Part shown: positions 26,415 through 35,948 of the stretch, in pieces
How the letters are laid out: every line of letters begins with the position of its first letter
Numbering within the stretch: position 1 is the stretch's first letter
DNA from: JAVBSX01 sp051660685
GTDB taxonomy: Bacteria > Planctomycetota > Planctomycetia > Pirellulales > Thermoguttaceae
Direction: 5' to 3'
Length of the DNA stretch: 64,000 nt
Assembly: GCA_051660685.1 (NCBI GenBank)
Contig: JBOFQB010000085.1
Location: forward strand, 24,250-88,249
Translations under genes and position numbers: made by a program
Notes under the pieces: model-generated
Told to the model about the DNA's origin: nothing
What the model saw: only the letters and a program-made list of their open reading frames with translations
Database searches by the model: none

Positions 26415-27331
26415 TGAAATATGACATCGTTGGTTTTGGCGCAGCTGCACACGATACAATCCTAGAAGTAGAACATTATCCATATTCAGGAGGTAAAACC
26501 CGGGTCCTCTCGCGTGAAGTGCATGGAGGAGGTTTGACGACGACTGCTCTTGTTGCAGCATCCAAACTCGGCGTTACCTGTTGGTATGGAGGTTCGTTGG
26601 GCGATAATGCAACCTCTCACTTTCTCCGACAGGAACTGGAACATTACGGTGTTGCGGTTGTCGGTCCTGAGAAATATGGTTCCAAAGCCGAACCGATTAT
26701 CAGTGTCGTCGTTCTTGAAAAGGGAAACGGCAATCGAACCATTTTTTGGTCAGATGCTGATGTTGTCGAACCGATTGTTGACGCCGAATCCCGGCAAATT
26801 GCACTTTCGGCAAAAGTGTTCTTTGCCGATCAGATGTACGCCAAAACGCTTCTTTCGCTGTATCAGGAAGTTCGGTCAAGCGGAATACCCCTTGTTGGAG
26901 ATTTTGAAGCAATTCGTTCTCAGGTCGAAAAAGATGCGTTCATGTTAATCGATCATCCCATATTGCCCGCTCATTTCGCATGTGAATATGCGTCAACCAT
27001 GAATATTGAAGAATCCGTCAAACTGATTTTGCGAGAACCGACCCGAAAAGCGGTTGTTGTGACCGACGGAGAAAATGGTTGTTGGTTTGCAGAACCGGGA
27101 GATGAAACGGTTCGACATCAACCGGCGTTTTCGGTTTCCGCGCTTGACACGACCGGTTGTGGAGACGTTTTTCATGGAGCTTGTGCAGCTGCACTTGTCC
27201 GGGGTTGGGACGTTTCCAAACGAGTTCGGTTTGCATCTGCATCTGCTGCACTTAAAGCAACGCGAAAGGGGGGACAGGTTGGGGCCCCGACGTTGGAAGA
27301 AGTCGAGAAATTTTTAGCGATTGCAAGGTGA
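26414..27331 (+). CDS. PfkB-family carbohydrate kinase
   Basis: 305 aa from ATG 26414, whose first base is the last base of the preceding TAA, with GGAGG upstream. The N-terminal GGKTRVLSREVHGGGLTTTALVAASKLG is the sugar-binding and dimer region, and the C-terminal DTTGCGDVFHGACAAAL is the PfkB signature 2 with the catalytic Asp. Ribokinase/fructokinase-like sugar or nucleoside kinases share both. The substrate is not determined. Coupling to an Fe-S carrier is unusual and probably only positional. Confidence 0.9.
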   Translation: MKYDIVGFGAAAHDTILEVEHYPYSGGKTRVLSREVHGGGLTTTALVAASKLGVTCWYGGSLGDNATSHFLRQELEHYGVAVVGPEKYGSKAEPIISVVVLEKGNGNRTIFWSDADVVEPIVDAESRQIALSAKVFFADQMYAKTLLSLYQEVRSSGIPLVGDFEAIRSQVEKDAFMLIDHPILPAHFACEYASTMNIEESVKLILREPTRKAVVVTDGENGCWFAEPGDETVRHQPAFSVSALDTTGCGDVFHGACAAALVRGWDVSKRVRFASASAALKATRKGGQVGAPTLEEVEKFLAIAR

Positions 27332-27487
27332 GAGAAACTTCAGAATACCTAGATTTTTATCCGTCCGTTGAAGAAACCCAACTCACAAACGCTCATTTGT
27401 TTGGAGTTTGGGTTTTGAAATTGGAATCATCTGAAGTGCTTTTTAGAAACGATACTGATTGGGAACCTTTTTACGAACAAAGTTATT

Positions 27488-29926
27488 ATGATGAAATCAG
27501 GCCGAATTGTTTTGACCGTTTTGCTGTTGAACATTCTGTTGACCTCCTTGCTTCATGCAGCAACAAAGGGGAATGTTGACGATTTGAAACAACTGAATTT
27601 GCAAAAAGCGACAATCAGAGTGAGTCCGAATGTTGCGGCGCAACATGCAATTGCTCCAACAGTGTTGCAAGAAGAGATTGCGAAAAAAACCGGTTTGAAG
27701 TTGAAAACGACGGATGTTGATTTCGTCAAAAAACCGGTTGCACCTTGCCTTGTTTTAGCAACACCTGAGGAATATGCCGGTTTGTATGGAATTCCAACCG
27801 ACGCAATGTCGTTGAAGTCGGCAATGTCAGGAGAAGGATATGTCGTGCAAGTGGAATCAGGAACAGGGGGACCGGTTGTTTGGATTCTTGGTTCGAGGAC
27901 ACGCGGATTACTTTTTGGGATAGGGGAGTTTTTTCGAGTTGCTGATTGGGGGAAGAACCGACTGGAGATTTCCCCGGGAGTTCATGTTGAGCGTCAACCG
28001 GTTTATCCTATTCGGGGACATCAGCTTGGTTTTCGTGCAGCAGCGAACAGTTGGGATGCTTGGACAGCGGAACAATTTGACCAATATGTTCGGGACATGG
28101 TGATTTCGGGGAACAACGCGATTGAGGGGATTCCGTTTCAGGATGAGCGGATTGAACCGCTTATGAAGATGACGCGGGATGAAAACAATGTGTTGTTGAG
28201 CGAGCTTTGTCAAAAGTATGACGTTGATTATTGGGTTTGGACGCCGATTACGGTTGACTTGAAAGATGCGGAAAAACGGCAAGCGGATTTGGAGACACAT
28301 GAAACGTTTTACAAGAAGATGCCGCGATTGGATCATGTCTTTTTTCCCGGGGGAGACCCGGGGGACAATGAACCGCAATTGGTTTTCCCGTTTTTGGAGG
28401 AGATTGCCGTTTTGCTGAAAAAATATCATCCGAACGCCAAAATCTGGCTCTCGAATCAGGGTTTTTCGCGGGAAGGACATGAATTTGTTTATGAGTATCT
28501 GAATAAAAACATGCCGGATTGGTTTGCCGGTTTGGTCAACGGTCCTTCAAGTGCCCCCATTTCAATCGAACGGAATCATTTGCCGGAAAAATACCAATTG
28601 CGACTCTATCCTGACATCTGTCATAATAAAATTTGTCAGTATCCGGTTCCATGGTGGGATATGGCGTTTGCGTTGACATTGGGACGTGAAGCGATCAATC
28701 CGCGACCAACGCAATATGCTCAGATTCACAATTGGTTTGCGCCGTACTCGGACGGTTTTCTGTCGTATTCCGACGGAGTGAATGATGATGTCAACAAAAT
28801 GGTTTGGACGGAATTGGCGTTTGAGCCGAATAAGCCGATTCGGGACATTTTGAGGGGGTATTCCAACATCTTTTTTGGGAATGGAATTGGCGAAGAGGTT
28901 GCGGACGGTTTGCTTGCTCTTGAGAAGAATTGGCGGGGACCGCTTCTTGATAATGCGTCGGTTGAGGGGACACTTTTGTATTGGCAACAGTTGGAGAAAA
29001 AACATCCTGAACTGCTCAAGAATTGGCGTTTTCAAATGTGTCTGGTCCGGGCCTATTATGACGCTTATGTTCGTCGTCGTTTGATTGAAGAGACCGCTCT
29101 TGAGAATGAGGTGAACCGAATTTTGGCGGATTGTGAGAACGTTGCACAAAGTAATCAGGAAGGATCGGCTTGTGATACGATCATGGATCAAGCCCTTGAG
29201 GTTCTTGCAAGAGCGGGTCAACACAAAACGACCCTGGAATTGCGGGAACGGATTATTCAGTTGTATGATGAACTGTTCAAGTCGATTCAATTGCAATCGA
29301 GTGTTCAGAAATATGGGGCAAGCGGGGCCGAAAGGGGTGCGTCACTTGATTTTATTGATTTGCCGCTTAACAATCGATATTGGCTGGAAGATCAGTTTGC
29401 CGAGATACGTCAATTGGAATCGGAAACGGAAAAGTGTAATCGGCTGAAAGAGATTGCGTGTTGGGAAAATCCGGGTCCGGGGAGTTTTTACGATGATATT
29501 GGACATCCGCGCAAGTCGGACCATGTTGTACATGCGGAAGAGATTTACACGATGTGGGGCGAAGAGGCGTATCCTATTCCGCTTCAATGGTGGTTGAACA
29601 ACGGTCAATGCCGAATGCGACTTTCGCAACAAGTAACGCTTGATTATCCTGATTCGTTGGTGTACGAGGGACTTGATCCGAACGGAGAGTACGTTTTTCG
29701 AGCGGGGGGATTTGGGAAACTCCGGGTTGAAATTGACGGAGAAGCGGTTGAACCGGTCAACCCTGAAAAAATTCAGGTTGGTCAGTACGTCGAATTTCCC
29801 GTTGACCCGAAATTTTTGGCAGATCGCCGATTGGAAATCACTTGGATTGAACCGACGGATGAAGATCACTTGAATTGGCGACAAAAGACGCGATTGTCCG
29901 ATGTCTGGTTGATTAAAAGAAGGTAG
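27488..29926 (+). CDS. Secreted glycoside hydrolase-like protein
   Basis: 812 aa (or 811 from the second ATG). A signal peptide (about 1-25) ends LLHA-AT. The region 35-170 has the alpha/beta layout of the non-catalytic domain that precedes GH20/GH67-type barrels (VLQEEIAKKTGLKL, WILGSRTRGLLFGIGEFFRV). Then comes YPIRGHQLGFRAAANSWDAW with barrel strands such as VDYWVWTPITVDL, LDHVFFPGGDPGDNEP and KIWLSNQGFS. The C-terminus is helical, followed by a beta domain. Catalytic residues are not certain: GGDPGDNEP carries candidate acids. It probably acts on polysaccharide outside the cytoplasm. Confidence 0.65.
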   Translation: MMKSGRIVLTVLLLNILLTSLLHAATKGNVDDLKQLNLQKATIRVSPNVAAQHAIAPTVLQEEIAKKTGLKLKTTDVDFVKKPVAPCLVLATPEEYAGLYGIPTDAMSLKSAMSGEGYVVQVESGTGGPVVWILGSRTRGLLFGIGEFFRVADWGKNRLEISPGVHVERQPVYPIRGHQLGFRAAANSWDAWTAEQFDQYVRDMVISGNNAIEGIPFQDERIEPLMKMTRDENNVLLSELCQKYDVDYWVWTPITVDLKDAEKRQADLETHETFYKKMPRLDHVFFPGGDPGDNEPQLVFPFLEEIAVLLKKYHPNAKIWLSNQGFSREGHEFVYEYLNKNMPDWFAGLVNGPSSAPISIERNHLPEKYQLRLYPDICHNKICQYPVPWWDMAFALTLGREAINPRPTQYAQIHNWFAPYSDGFLSYSDGVNDDVNKMVWTELAFEPNKPIRDILRGYSNIFFGNGIGEEVADGLLALEKNWRGPLLDNASVEGTLLYWQQLEKKHPELLKNWRFQMCLVRAYYDAYVRRRLIEETALENEVNRILADCENVAQSNQEGSACDTIMDQALEVLARAGQHKTTLELRERIIQLYDELFKSIQLQSSVQKYGASGAERGASLDFIDLPLNNRYWLEDQFAEIRQLESETEKCNRLKEIACWENPGPGSFYDDIGHPRKSDHVVHAEEIYTMWGEEAYPIPLQWWLNNGQCRMRLSQQVTLDYPDSLVYEGLDPNGEYVFRAGGFGKLRVEIDGEAVEPVNPEKIQVGQYVEFPVDPKFLADRRLEITWIEPTDEDHLNWRQKTRLSDVWLIKRR

Positions 29927-29978
29927 AAGATAGAAGGTAGGGAATAGGGGACAGGGTGTAGGGGATAGGGATTAGGAC
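29917..29978 (+). repeat. Purine-rich GGTAGAAGATAG tract, family B
   Basis: Degenerate tandem words GGTAGAAG, ATAGAAGG, TAGGGAATAGGGG follow without a break from the last codons of the preceding gene, whose TAG stop lies inside the first unit. Matching tracts are at 51235-51300 and 61841-61905, and the complementary form is at 30130-30190. Confidence 0.75.
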
Positions 29979-30129
29979 GAGACACTCCTCGCTTTGACAC
30001 CTTATTGCCGATCATGCGTCAGATTACGTTTTTTTTCCCCTTTCCCTTTCAATTCTCAAATTTTTGCCCTATGAAACAGTAAAAAATTAACATCGATAGA
30101 TCATTTGCAGGAATTATTTATTTACTGTT

Positions 30130-30190
30130 TCTAACTCCTATTGTTTATCTTCTTACCTTCTAACTTCTAACTCCTACCTTCTACTTTCTC
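30130..30190 (-). repeat. Pyrimidine-rich complement of family B
   Basis: TAACTCCTA, TTACCTTCTAACTTC and CTACCTTCTACTTTC are the reverse complement of the tract at 29917-29978. Together they flank about 150 bp of A+T-rich spacer as an imperfect inverted pair. Confidence 0.7.
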
Positions 30191-30195
30191 TTGAA

Positions 30196-31395
30196 ATGAA
30201 TACTGAATTGAAACCTGGCATTGATTGGGTTGGCGTGCTTGATTGGAACGTCCGCGATTTTCATAGTTATGATACACCGCGAGGTGCAACGTATAATTCG
30301 TATTTGATACGGGATGAAAAAACGGTGCTGATTGACACGGTTAAAGCTCCGTTCTGCGAACAACTGTTGCGCAATGTCCGCGAAAAGGTCGATTTGGCGA
30401 AGATTGATTATGTCGTTTGCAATCATCTCGAACTCGATCATTCGGGGTCTCTTCCTGAAGTCATGCGCCAACTCCCGAATGCGACATTGTTGTGTAACGC
30501 GAAGTGTCGAGATGAAATGGGGACGTTTTTTGACACGAACGGTTGGAAGATTCAGATTGTTGGACCGGGAGAAAATGTTTCGATTGGACGACGGTCTTTG
30601 ATGTTTGTCAACACTCCTATGGTACATTGGCCGGAATCCATGTTTACTTACGTTCCTGAAGAGAAGTTGCTTTTTTCAATGGACGGATTTGGTCAGCATT
30701 TGGCAACAACCGCCCGATTTGATGATGAGTATTCTCTTGAGGAGATACTTTGGGAAGCGAAATCGTATTATGCGAACATTGTGACCCCTTATGGTAAGCA
30801 GGTTTTGAGGACATTGGAAGCGGCAGGAACTCTTGCGATTGAGATGATTGCCCCTTCACATGGATTGATATGGCGGAAGAATTTAGGGAAGATTGTAAGT
30901 GCCTATCAGGATTGGGCGAACGGTCGGTTTGAACGGAAAATGTTGGTTCTCTATGATACAATGTGGGGCAGTACGGAAAAAATGGCGGACGAAATCGTTC
31001 GGTCGGCCCATGCAACGGTCCCGGGTCTTGACGTCCAACTGATTCATGTTCGCAAAACGCGATTGCGGCACATTGCGACAGAAATGTTGAATGCCCCGGT
31101 TGTTGCGATTGGAACCTCGACGCTGAATACGCAGATGATGCCGCAATTATCGGCGGTTTTGACGTATTTGAAAGGGTTGAAGTTTCGCCCGAAACAGACG
31201 TTTGCGTTTGGTTCAAGTGGTTGGGGATTGGGGGGACCGGAACAAGTACACAAGCAGTTTGAGGAGTTGAAATGGACGCCGATTTGTGATCCGATTCGGT
31301 CGTTGAACCGACCTAATGAGGAAGTGTTGCAGCGTTGTCGAAATGCGGCTGCTCAATTAGCGAGCCAAGCAGCTGAATTAGCGGAAATAGGGTAA
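30196..31395 (+). CDS. Flavodiiron protein (FprA-type A flavoprotein)
   Basis: 399 aa. The N-terminal metallo-beta-lactamase-fold domain carries HLELDH (the H-x-E-x-D-H diiron ligand set) and further ligands near VHWPESM and SMDGFGQH. The C-terminal flavodoxin domain begins LVLYDTMWGSTEKMADEI, the FMN-binding loop. This is the standard rubredoxin:oxygen / nitric-oxide reductase core of anaerobes, which reduces O2 to water or NO to N2O. No fused rubredoxin is present, so an external donor is needed. It implies an oxygen-sensitive lifestyle. Confidence 0.95.
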   Translation: MNTELKPGIDWVGVLDWNVRDFHSYDTPRGATYNSYLIRDEKTVLIDTVKAPFCEQLLRNVREKVDLAKIDYVVCNHLELDHSGSLPEVMRQLPNATLLCNAKCRDEMGTFFDTNGWKIQIVGPGENVSIGRRSLMFVNTPMVHWPESMFTYVPEEKLLFSMDGFGQHLATTARFDDEYSLEEILWEAKSYYANIVTPYGKQVLRTLEAAGTLAIEMIAPSHGLIWRKNLGKIVSAYQDWANGRFERKMLVLYDTMWGSTEKMADEIVRSAHATVPGLDVQLIHVRKTRLRHIATEMLNAPVVAIGTSTLNTQMMPQLSAVLTYLKGLKFRPKQTFAFGSSGWGLGGPEQVHKQFEELKWTPICDPIRSLNRPNEEVLQRCRNAAAQLASQAAELAEIG

Positions 31396-31409
31396 ACCGT
31401 TGACGGTTT
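31394..31409 (+). terminator. Stem-loop after the flavodiiron gene
   Basis: Perfect stem AAACCGT / ACGGTTT with a 2-nt loop, overlapping the stop codon and followed by a T-poor stretch then GTTTT. A weak terminator candidate. Confidence 0.4.
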
Positions 31410-31424
31410 GCAATTGTTTTCGAC

Positions 31425-31495
31425 TTAGCCCGGCGCAAGTCGGACGGTTTTGAAATCTCATTACGCGCGATACGTTGTATCGCGGCTAAACGAGG
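31425..31495. repeat. Palindromic repeats, families A and A2
   Basis: 31425-31447 is TTAGCCCGGCGCAAG-TCGGACGG (family A2). 31463-31495 contains CGCGATACGTTGTATCGCG followed by GCTAAACGAGG (family A, reverse orientation). Both words recur at 43765-43818 and 47991-48106. Confidence 0.85.
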
Positions 31496-31576
31496 ATTGC
31501 TCCTTACGGTGCTAGTTTTGTTGGGACGCGCAACCGCCTACTTTCATCTGGATTGAAACTTTTTTTATGATGTTGA

Positions 31577-33835
31577 ATGATGACCGAAGAACTGGAACAA
31601 AACGTCCCTTTGCATGTCGAGTCCGCTCAAGGATACCAAGTCGTTGCACGACGGTATCGTCCCAAAGAATTTCAAGAGCTGATCGGTCAACATCACGTTT
31701 CTCAAGCCCTCTCTAACGCAATCACGACAGAACGGGTTGGTCATGCTTACCTCTTTACAGGTGCACGCGGGGTCGGAAAAACCTCGACTGCCCGTATTTT
31801 CGCCAAGTCCCTCAACTGCGTTCACGGTCCAACCACAACCCCTTGTCATGTTTGTGACATTTGTGAAAGTATCAGCGTTGGAGAAGACATTGATGTCCTC
31901 GAAATTGACGGGGCAAGCAATCGCGGAATCGATGAAATTCGTTCGTTAAGGCAGAATACCTCCATTCGACCGTCCCGGGCCCGATTCAAAATCTACATCA
32001 TCGACGAAGTTCACATGTTGACTCGTGAAGCGTTTAACGCTTTGCTCAAAACACTTGAAGAACCGCCCAATCACGTCAAATTCATTTTCTGCACGACAGA
32101 AGCGAATAAGATACCGATTACGATTCTCTCCCGTTGTCAACGGTTTGATTTTGCCGGGATCGATTCAACCGAGATTGCGGAAAAACTCGCGCAAATTGCA
32201 ACGGCCGAAAAAGTGACAGCCGATGAAGGGGTGTTCGAGACCCTTGCGCGAAGAGCAGCCGGTTCCATGAGAGATGCCCAATCCCTTTTGGAGCAGTTGC
32301 TCTCTTTTGCGCCCGAACATATTCGGATCAATGATGTCCATGAAATGTTGGGAACGGCAGACGATCAACGGGTTTTTCGTCTCCTCGAATCCCTGTTGAA
32401 CTGTGAAACGACCCAGATTTTTGAGGAATTGGACCAATTGTCAAGTGAAGGGGTCGATTATGGTCTGTTTCTCGAACAAATCATGGGAGCATTTCGTGAT
32501 CTTATGGTTGTTGCAGCCGGTTCAGGAACCGGTTCGGGAGTCGGTTCCGGGACCCGTTTGAGTACCAATTCCGGGAGTAGTTCGGGGACGGATTCGGCAA
32601 TTCGTTCGAGTGCTGCAAACCGGACAGAAAGGAAGGGAGAGACGACGGGGGGTCCTCTGAGTGCAGTCGCCAAATTGCTCCTCTACACCTCGCCAAGTCG
32701 ATTGGATTGGTTGAGTGAATTGGCGCAATCGTTTGGGATTCAACGGATTTTAGCGGCTTTGCAGATTTTGGATCAGACCCATAATCGAATGAGGTTCAGC
32801 ACGCAAAGTCGCATCTTGGCCGAATTGGCGTTTGTACGGATTGCTCATTTGGGGCAGATGCAAACGCTTGCCGTTTTGCTGGACCAGTTGAAAAAAGGGG
32901 AACTGCAATTGCCGGGTCCTTCGATTGCGGGTCTTTCAACGGCGCAATCGGCTCAATCATCCAGTTTGGGAACAGGTCAAGTGCAAGGACAAAGGGGAAC
33001 GGCGGGACCCTCTTCTTCCTCTTCTTCAAACCCTTCTCATGCTTCTGATCCTTCACCTTCTTCTGGTCCTTCTCCGTTGTCCAATTCGACCGCTCGGAAT
33101 TCGACCCAAACTGTTCGCAAGGTTCACTATGTTGGAACCCCGGAGTCGGTTCAGCCGATTCAACACCCGGACGAGTTGCGACAAATGGGATTGGGCAGAT
33201 CGGGTTTGTCGGAACAGACCGGGTGTTCGACACGAGATGGTTTGAAGAGTTTGGCTCAGAACGGGCTGACGCAAAACACTCTGACGCAGAACACGCCAAT
33301 TCAGAATAGGCCGATTCAGAACTTGTCGGGTCAAAGAGCGCAAGATGTTTGTGTCGAAACATTGAGTCAACGACCAGTTGACGTTGCAACGAATCGGGTT
33401 CGGTTCGATTTGGGGACTGTTGATCCGCAGAAAGCGACAGAGATTGCGACCGAAATTTGGCAGGAAACGGCACAATCATTGGGCGGGGTTCTTGCCGGTT
33501 TTGCCCAAACATTTCATTCCGTCCGACTGGAACAACCTAATCTGTTGATTGTCACTTTTCCGATCACACCTGATAATAAACAGTCAGCTGCAAAAACATA
33601 TTGTGATAAAGAAACGGCAAAAATTCTTTCGGTTCTTGAGCAGCTGACGGGGACACGATTGCAGGTCCGCTTTGATTTGATTGAAAGGGGGTCTGCGCAA
33701 CCGACGCAAACAATGATTTCTCCCGGTCAAAAAGCTCGGATGAAGCAGCAACTGATTGCCGAACTGAGCGATCATCCGATTGTTCTTCGCGCGACTGAAC
33801 TTTTTGGAGCCGAAATCGTTGATGTCAGGGATTGA
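31577..33835 (+). CDS. dnaX: DNA polymerase III subunit gamma/tau
   Basis: 752 aa. YQVVARRYRPKEFQELIGQ opens the clamp-loader AAA+ domain; Walker A GARGVGKT is at 62-69, zinc ligands are CVHG..CHVCDIC, and DEVHML and SRCQRFDF (sensor and Arg finger region) follow. Domain III is interrupted at about 314-355 by a Gly/Ser/Thr insert. A long Ser/Gln/Asn-rich linker (about 450-620) then contains a 5-residue tandem repeat, and a conserved-looking tau-like tail closes the protein. It loads the beta clamp. Its last 64 bp overlap the oppositely oriented ROK gene. Confidence 0.95.
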   Translation: MMTEELEQNVPLHVESAQGYQVVARRYRPKEFQELIGQHHVSQALSNAITTERVGHAYLFTGARGVGKTSTARIFAKSLNCVHGPTTTPCHVCDICESISVGEDIDVLEIDGASNRGIDEIRSLRQNTSIRPSRARFKIYIIDEVHMLTREAFNALLKTLEEPPNHVKFIFCTTEANKIPITILSRCQRFDFAGIDSTEIAEKLAQIATAEKVTADEGVFETLARRAAGSMRDAQSLLEQLLSFAPEHIRINDVHEMLGTADDQRVFRLLESLLNCETTQIFEELDQLSSEGVDYGLFLEQIMGAFRDLMVVAAGSGTGSGVGSGTRLSTNSGSSSGTDSAIRSSAANRTERKGETTGGPLSAVAKLLLYTSPSRLDWLSELAQSFGIQRILAALQILDQTHNRMRFSTQSRILAELAFVRIAHLGQMQTLAVLLDQLKKGELQLPGPSIAGLSTAQSAQSSSLGTGQVQGQRGTAGPSSSSSSNPSHASDPSPSSGPSPLSNSTARNSTQTVRKVHYVGTPESVQPIQHPDELRQMGLGRSGLSEQTGCSTRDGLKSLAQNGLTQNTLTQNTPIQNRPIQNLSGQRAQDVCVETLSQRPVDVATNRVRFDLGTVDPQKATEIATEIWQETAQSLGGVLAGFAQTFHSVRLEQPNLLIVTFPITPDNKQSAAKTYCDKETAKILSVLEQLTGTRLQVRFDLIERGSAQPTQTMISPGQKARMKQQLIAELSDHPIVLRATELFGAEIVDVRD
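33251..33325 (+). repeat. Coding minisatellite in dnaX, 5 x 15 bp
   Basis: Five in-frame 15-bp units, for example CTGACGCAAAACACT and CTGACGCAGAACACG, encode five copies of a five-residue word with conserved Gln-Asn at positions 3-4. It lies in the disordered linker of the tau region. Confidence 0.85.
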
Positions 33836-34779
33836 GAATTGATTGCGCGCAATCCGATTGCGGTTGCGCCAAGTAATGCGGCTTCATAACCAAGCGCGGT
33901 TTTTTCAATGTTGACCCCTTTGTTCGCCAATTCAAGCGACCCGGCTCGCATTGTTTCCAGCATAAGGGGTTGCAAAAGGTCAAATGCCCCACTTACACCC
34001 CCCCCGACGAAAATTTTGGCCGGATTGATGAGATTGGCTGCATACGACATTCCTTTACCAATTAGTCGGGCAGTACACTCAAAGACTTCTTTTGCAACAA
34101 CATCATCTTTTCGGGCCAAATCGGCAATTTCAACAGCCGTTTTTTGAATGCCGGTTCGGGCAAAATAACGTCGGGCAATTCCCGGTCCGGCTGCTTCTGC
34201 TTCAAGACAACCGTCATGACCGCAACCGCAACGCATTCCTCCCTCGTCGGTTACAACCAGATGTCCGAATTCCCCGGCATTTCCAAAATGACCGCGATAA
34301 ATGTCCCCGTTCAGGACCCAACCTCCTCCGATTCCGTTGCTGATTGTGACCCAGAGAAAATCGTCAATCCCTTTTGCCCCGCCAAATAATTTTTCGGCGT
34401 AAGCACAAGCGTTGACATCGTTTTCAACAGCAACCGTTGTGATTCCAGTCCAATCGGCGAACAATTTGGCAATTGGCAGGTCGCTGATTCCTGAAAAGGG
34501 GGCGTAAATCCATAATCCGGTTTTGGGATCGGCAAGACCGGGGACGTTGATTCCGGTTGCTTCGATTGCATTGAGCGAACCCAGTTGGGTGATAAGTCCC
34601 TGTAATTCGTGCAACAATTGTTCTTTGTTACAATCGGGTTTTAAGGATTTTCGTTCAATCGAACGAAAAAAGTCAACCCCTTTTTGTTCGAGGTCTTTTG
34701 AATCAACCGGGACGTGAGCGATTCCGGCCATAATTTTTGAACCGCCAATATCAACCGCCAAAATTTGTCGTGTTTTCAT
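33772..34779 (-). CDS. ROK-family sugar kinase (glucokinase-like)
   Basis: 335 aa from ATG 34779 (MKTRQILAVDIGGSKIMAGI). A longer frame to 34809 adds a basic leader and is less likely. DIGGSK is the phosphate-1 loop; TVAVENDVNACAYAE holds the catalytic Asp; GGWVLNGDIYRGHFGNAGEFGH and the zinc motif CGCGHDGCLEAEAAG are the ROK signature. It phosphorylates glucose or a related hexose or N-acetyl sugar. The C-terminal 21 codons overlap the 3' end of dnaX on the other strand, so the two stop codons cross. Confidence 0.92.
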   Translation of the reverse strand: MKTRQILAVDIGGSKIMAGIAHVPVDSKDLEQKGVDFFRSIERKSLKPDCNKEQLLHELQGLITQLGSLNAIEATGINVPGLADPKTGLWIYAPFSGISDLPIAKLFADWTGITTVAVENDVNACAYAEKLFGGAKGIDDFLWVTISNGIGGGWVLNGDIYRGHFGNAGEFGHLVVTDEGGMRCGCGHDGCLEAEAAGPGIARRYFARTGIQKTAVEIADLARKDDVVAKEVFECTARLIGKGMSYAANLINPAKIFVGGGVSGAFDLLQPLMLETMRAGSLELANKGVNIEKTALGYEAALLGATAIGLRAINSQSLTSTISAPKSSVARRTIG

Positions 34780-34839
34780 TTTTTTCTCAATGCTCCTTCG
34801 TATCTGCACATAAATAACTGATCTATTTTACTTTGTTCC

Positions 34840-34901
34840 TTTCGTGATGTTTGTGTTTTTAGTGGTTCTTGTATACCACGAAATACACCAAAAACACGAA
34901 A
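34840..34901. repeat. Inverted repeat, family D
   Basis: Arms of about 27 bp: the left reads TTTCGTGATGTTTGTG and on to AGTGGT, the right ACCACGAAATACACC and on to CACGAAA. Related to 1001-1060 and 43832-43862. It lies between the adenosine-deaminase-like and ROK genes. Confidence 0.7.
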
Positions 34902-34964
34902 TCAATACAAAACTTTGATCGATTGTGTATCCGCAATTTAGATAGGTCATGTTCGCGCAGAAAC

Positions 34965-35948
34965 TTATCTCTTATTATTTTCTGGTCTCGTTTTTTCAAA
35001 ATTGTCAAATCGGTATTTTTTTCCGTTTTCAATCAATTGGGCAATTTCGACCTCGTTGAAGCCGAAATGCGATTGCAGTAAAGCATACTCCCCGGGAAGA
35101 GAATTGTCAAAAAAGGCCGGATCATCCGTTCCAATTAACAGAGGAACCCCTTGTTCAAACAGTTGTCGAATTGGGTGTTCGGTTAGGGACGGAACCGCTT
35201 TGAGTTGAATGTTACTACTTGGGCAGATTTCGAGCGGAATATTACGATCAATGAGTTCGAGTATCAACTGTTGATCCTGAATGACGCTAATTCCGTGTCC
35301 AATTCGGTCCACTTTGAGTTGGTCGATTGTCTCCCATACTTGAGCGGAATTGCCAAATTCCCCGGCATGTGCTGTGCTGTGTAACCCCAATGATCGTACA
35401 CGCTGAAAAACCGAAACAAACGGTTCAATTGTCCCGGGCGTTTCCTGACCGGAAAGATCAATTCCGACGATTCGCTTCTCAGGACACTGTTCATACAAGT
35501 CGAGTGTCTGGTGTCCCCAATCGGTGTTGCCCCCCATTCTCAAAATGGAGTAAATCAGATTGACCCGAATACCATATTGTTTTTCCCCTTCTTCAAGCGC
35601 GGTCAGAATCGGCGGAAGAAACCGCTTAAGGGGAATTCCGCGTCGAAGATGCGCAAGCGGAACAAAAAACGTCTCGCAATACTCAACACCGTCTCTTTGC
35701 AAATCCTCAACAAATGCTTTTGTCAGCTCGTAAAAATCGTCTTCCTCAACAAGGGGTTGGAAAATGACCGGGAAAATGTTTTGAAACTCTTCAAATCCGT
35801 CAAAATGGTAAATGTTAGGATTGGGAAGAGCAATTCCTTTACGTCGGGCAATCTTCCGTAGTGTTGCAAGTCGGACACTTCCTTCCCAATGAACGTGAAA
35901 GAGTGAAAAGGGGGGGGGGGTAAGAGAAAAGGGTTGAGCGAAACTCAT
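34965..35948 (-). CDS. Adenosine deaminase family protein
   Basis: 327 aa. The start is ATG 35948, which overlaps the upstream TGA in an ATGA. Metal ligands are His18 and His20 (FHVHWEGS), STAHAGE supplies the third His and catalytic Glu, RIGHG follows, then ICPSSN, and GTDDP provides the Asp pair. All are the adenosine/AMP deaminase set, so it should be active on adenosine or a related purine. Families also include adenine deaminases and aminofutalosine deaminase-type relatives, and the exact substrate is open. The gene is translationally coupled to the large protein upstream. Confidence 0.9.
   Translation of the reverse strand: MSFAQPFSLTPPPFSLFHVHWEGSVRLATLRKIARRKGIALPNPNIYHFDGFEEFQNIFPVIFQPLVEEDDFYELTKAFVEDLQRDGVEYCETFFVPLAHLRRGIPLKRFLPPILTALEEGEKQYGIRVNLIYSILRMGGNTDWGHQTLDLYEQCPEKRIVGIDLSGQETPGTIEPFVSVFQRVRSLGLHSTAHAGEFGNSAQVWETIDQLKVDRIGHGISVIQDQQLILELIDRNIPLEICPSSNIQLKAVPSLTEHPIRQLFEQGVPLLIGTDDPAFFDNSLPGEYALLQSHFGFNEVEIAQLIENGKKYRFDNFEKTRPENNKR

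Noticed and set aside
27328..27579. 83-aa frame overlapping the end of the PfkB gene and the start of the GH-like gene
   Set aside because: It overlaps the GH signal peptide by 92 bp in another frame and ends in an unlikely Cys-rich tail. No family.
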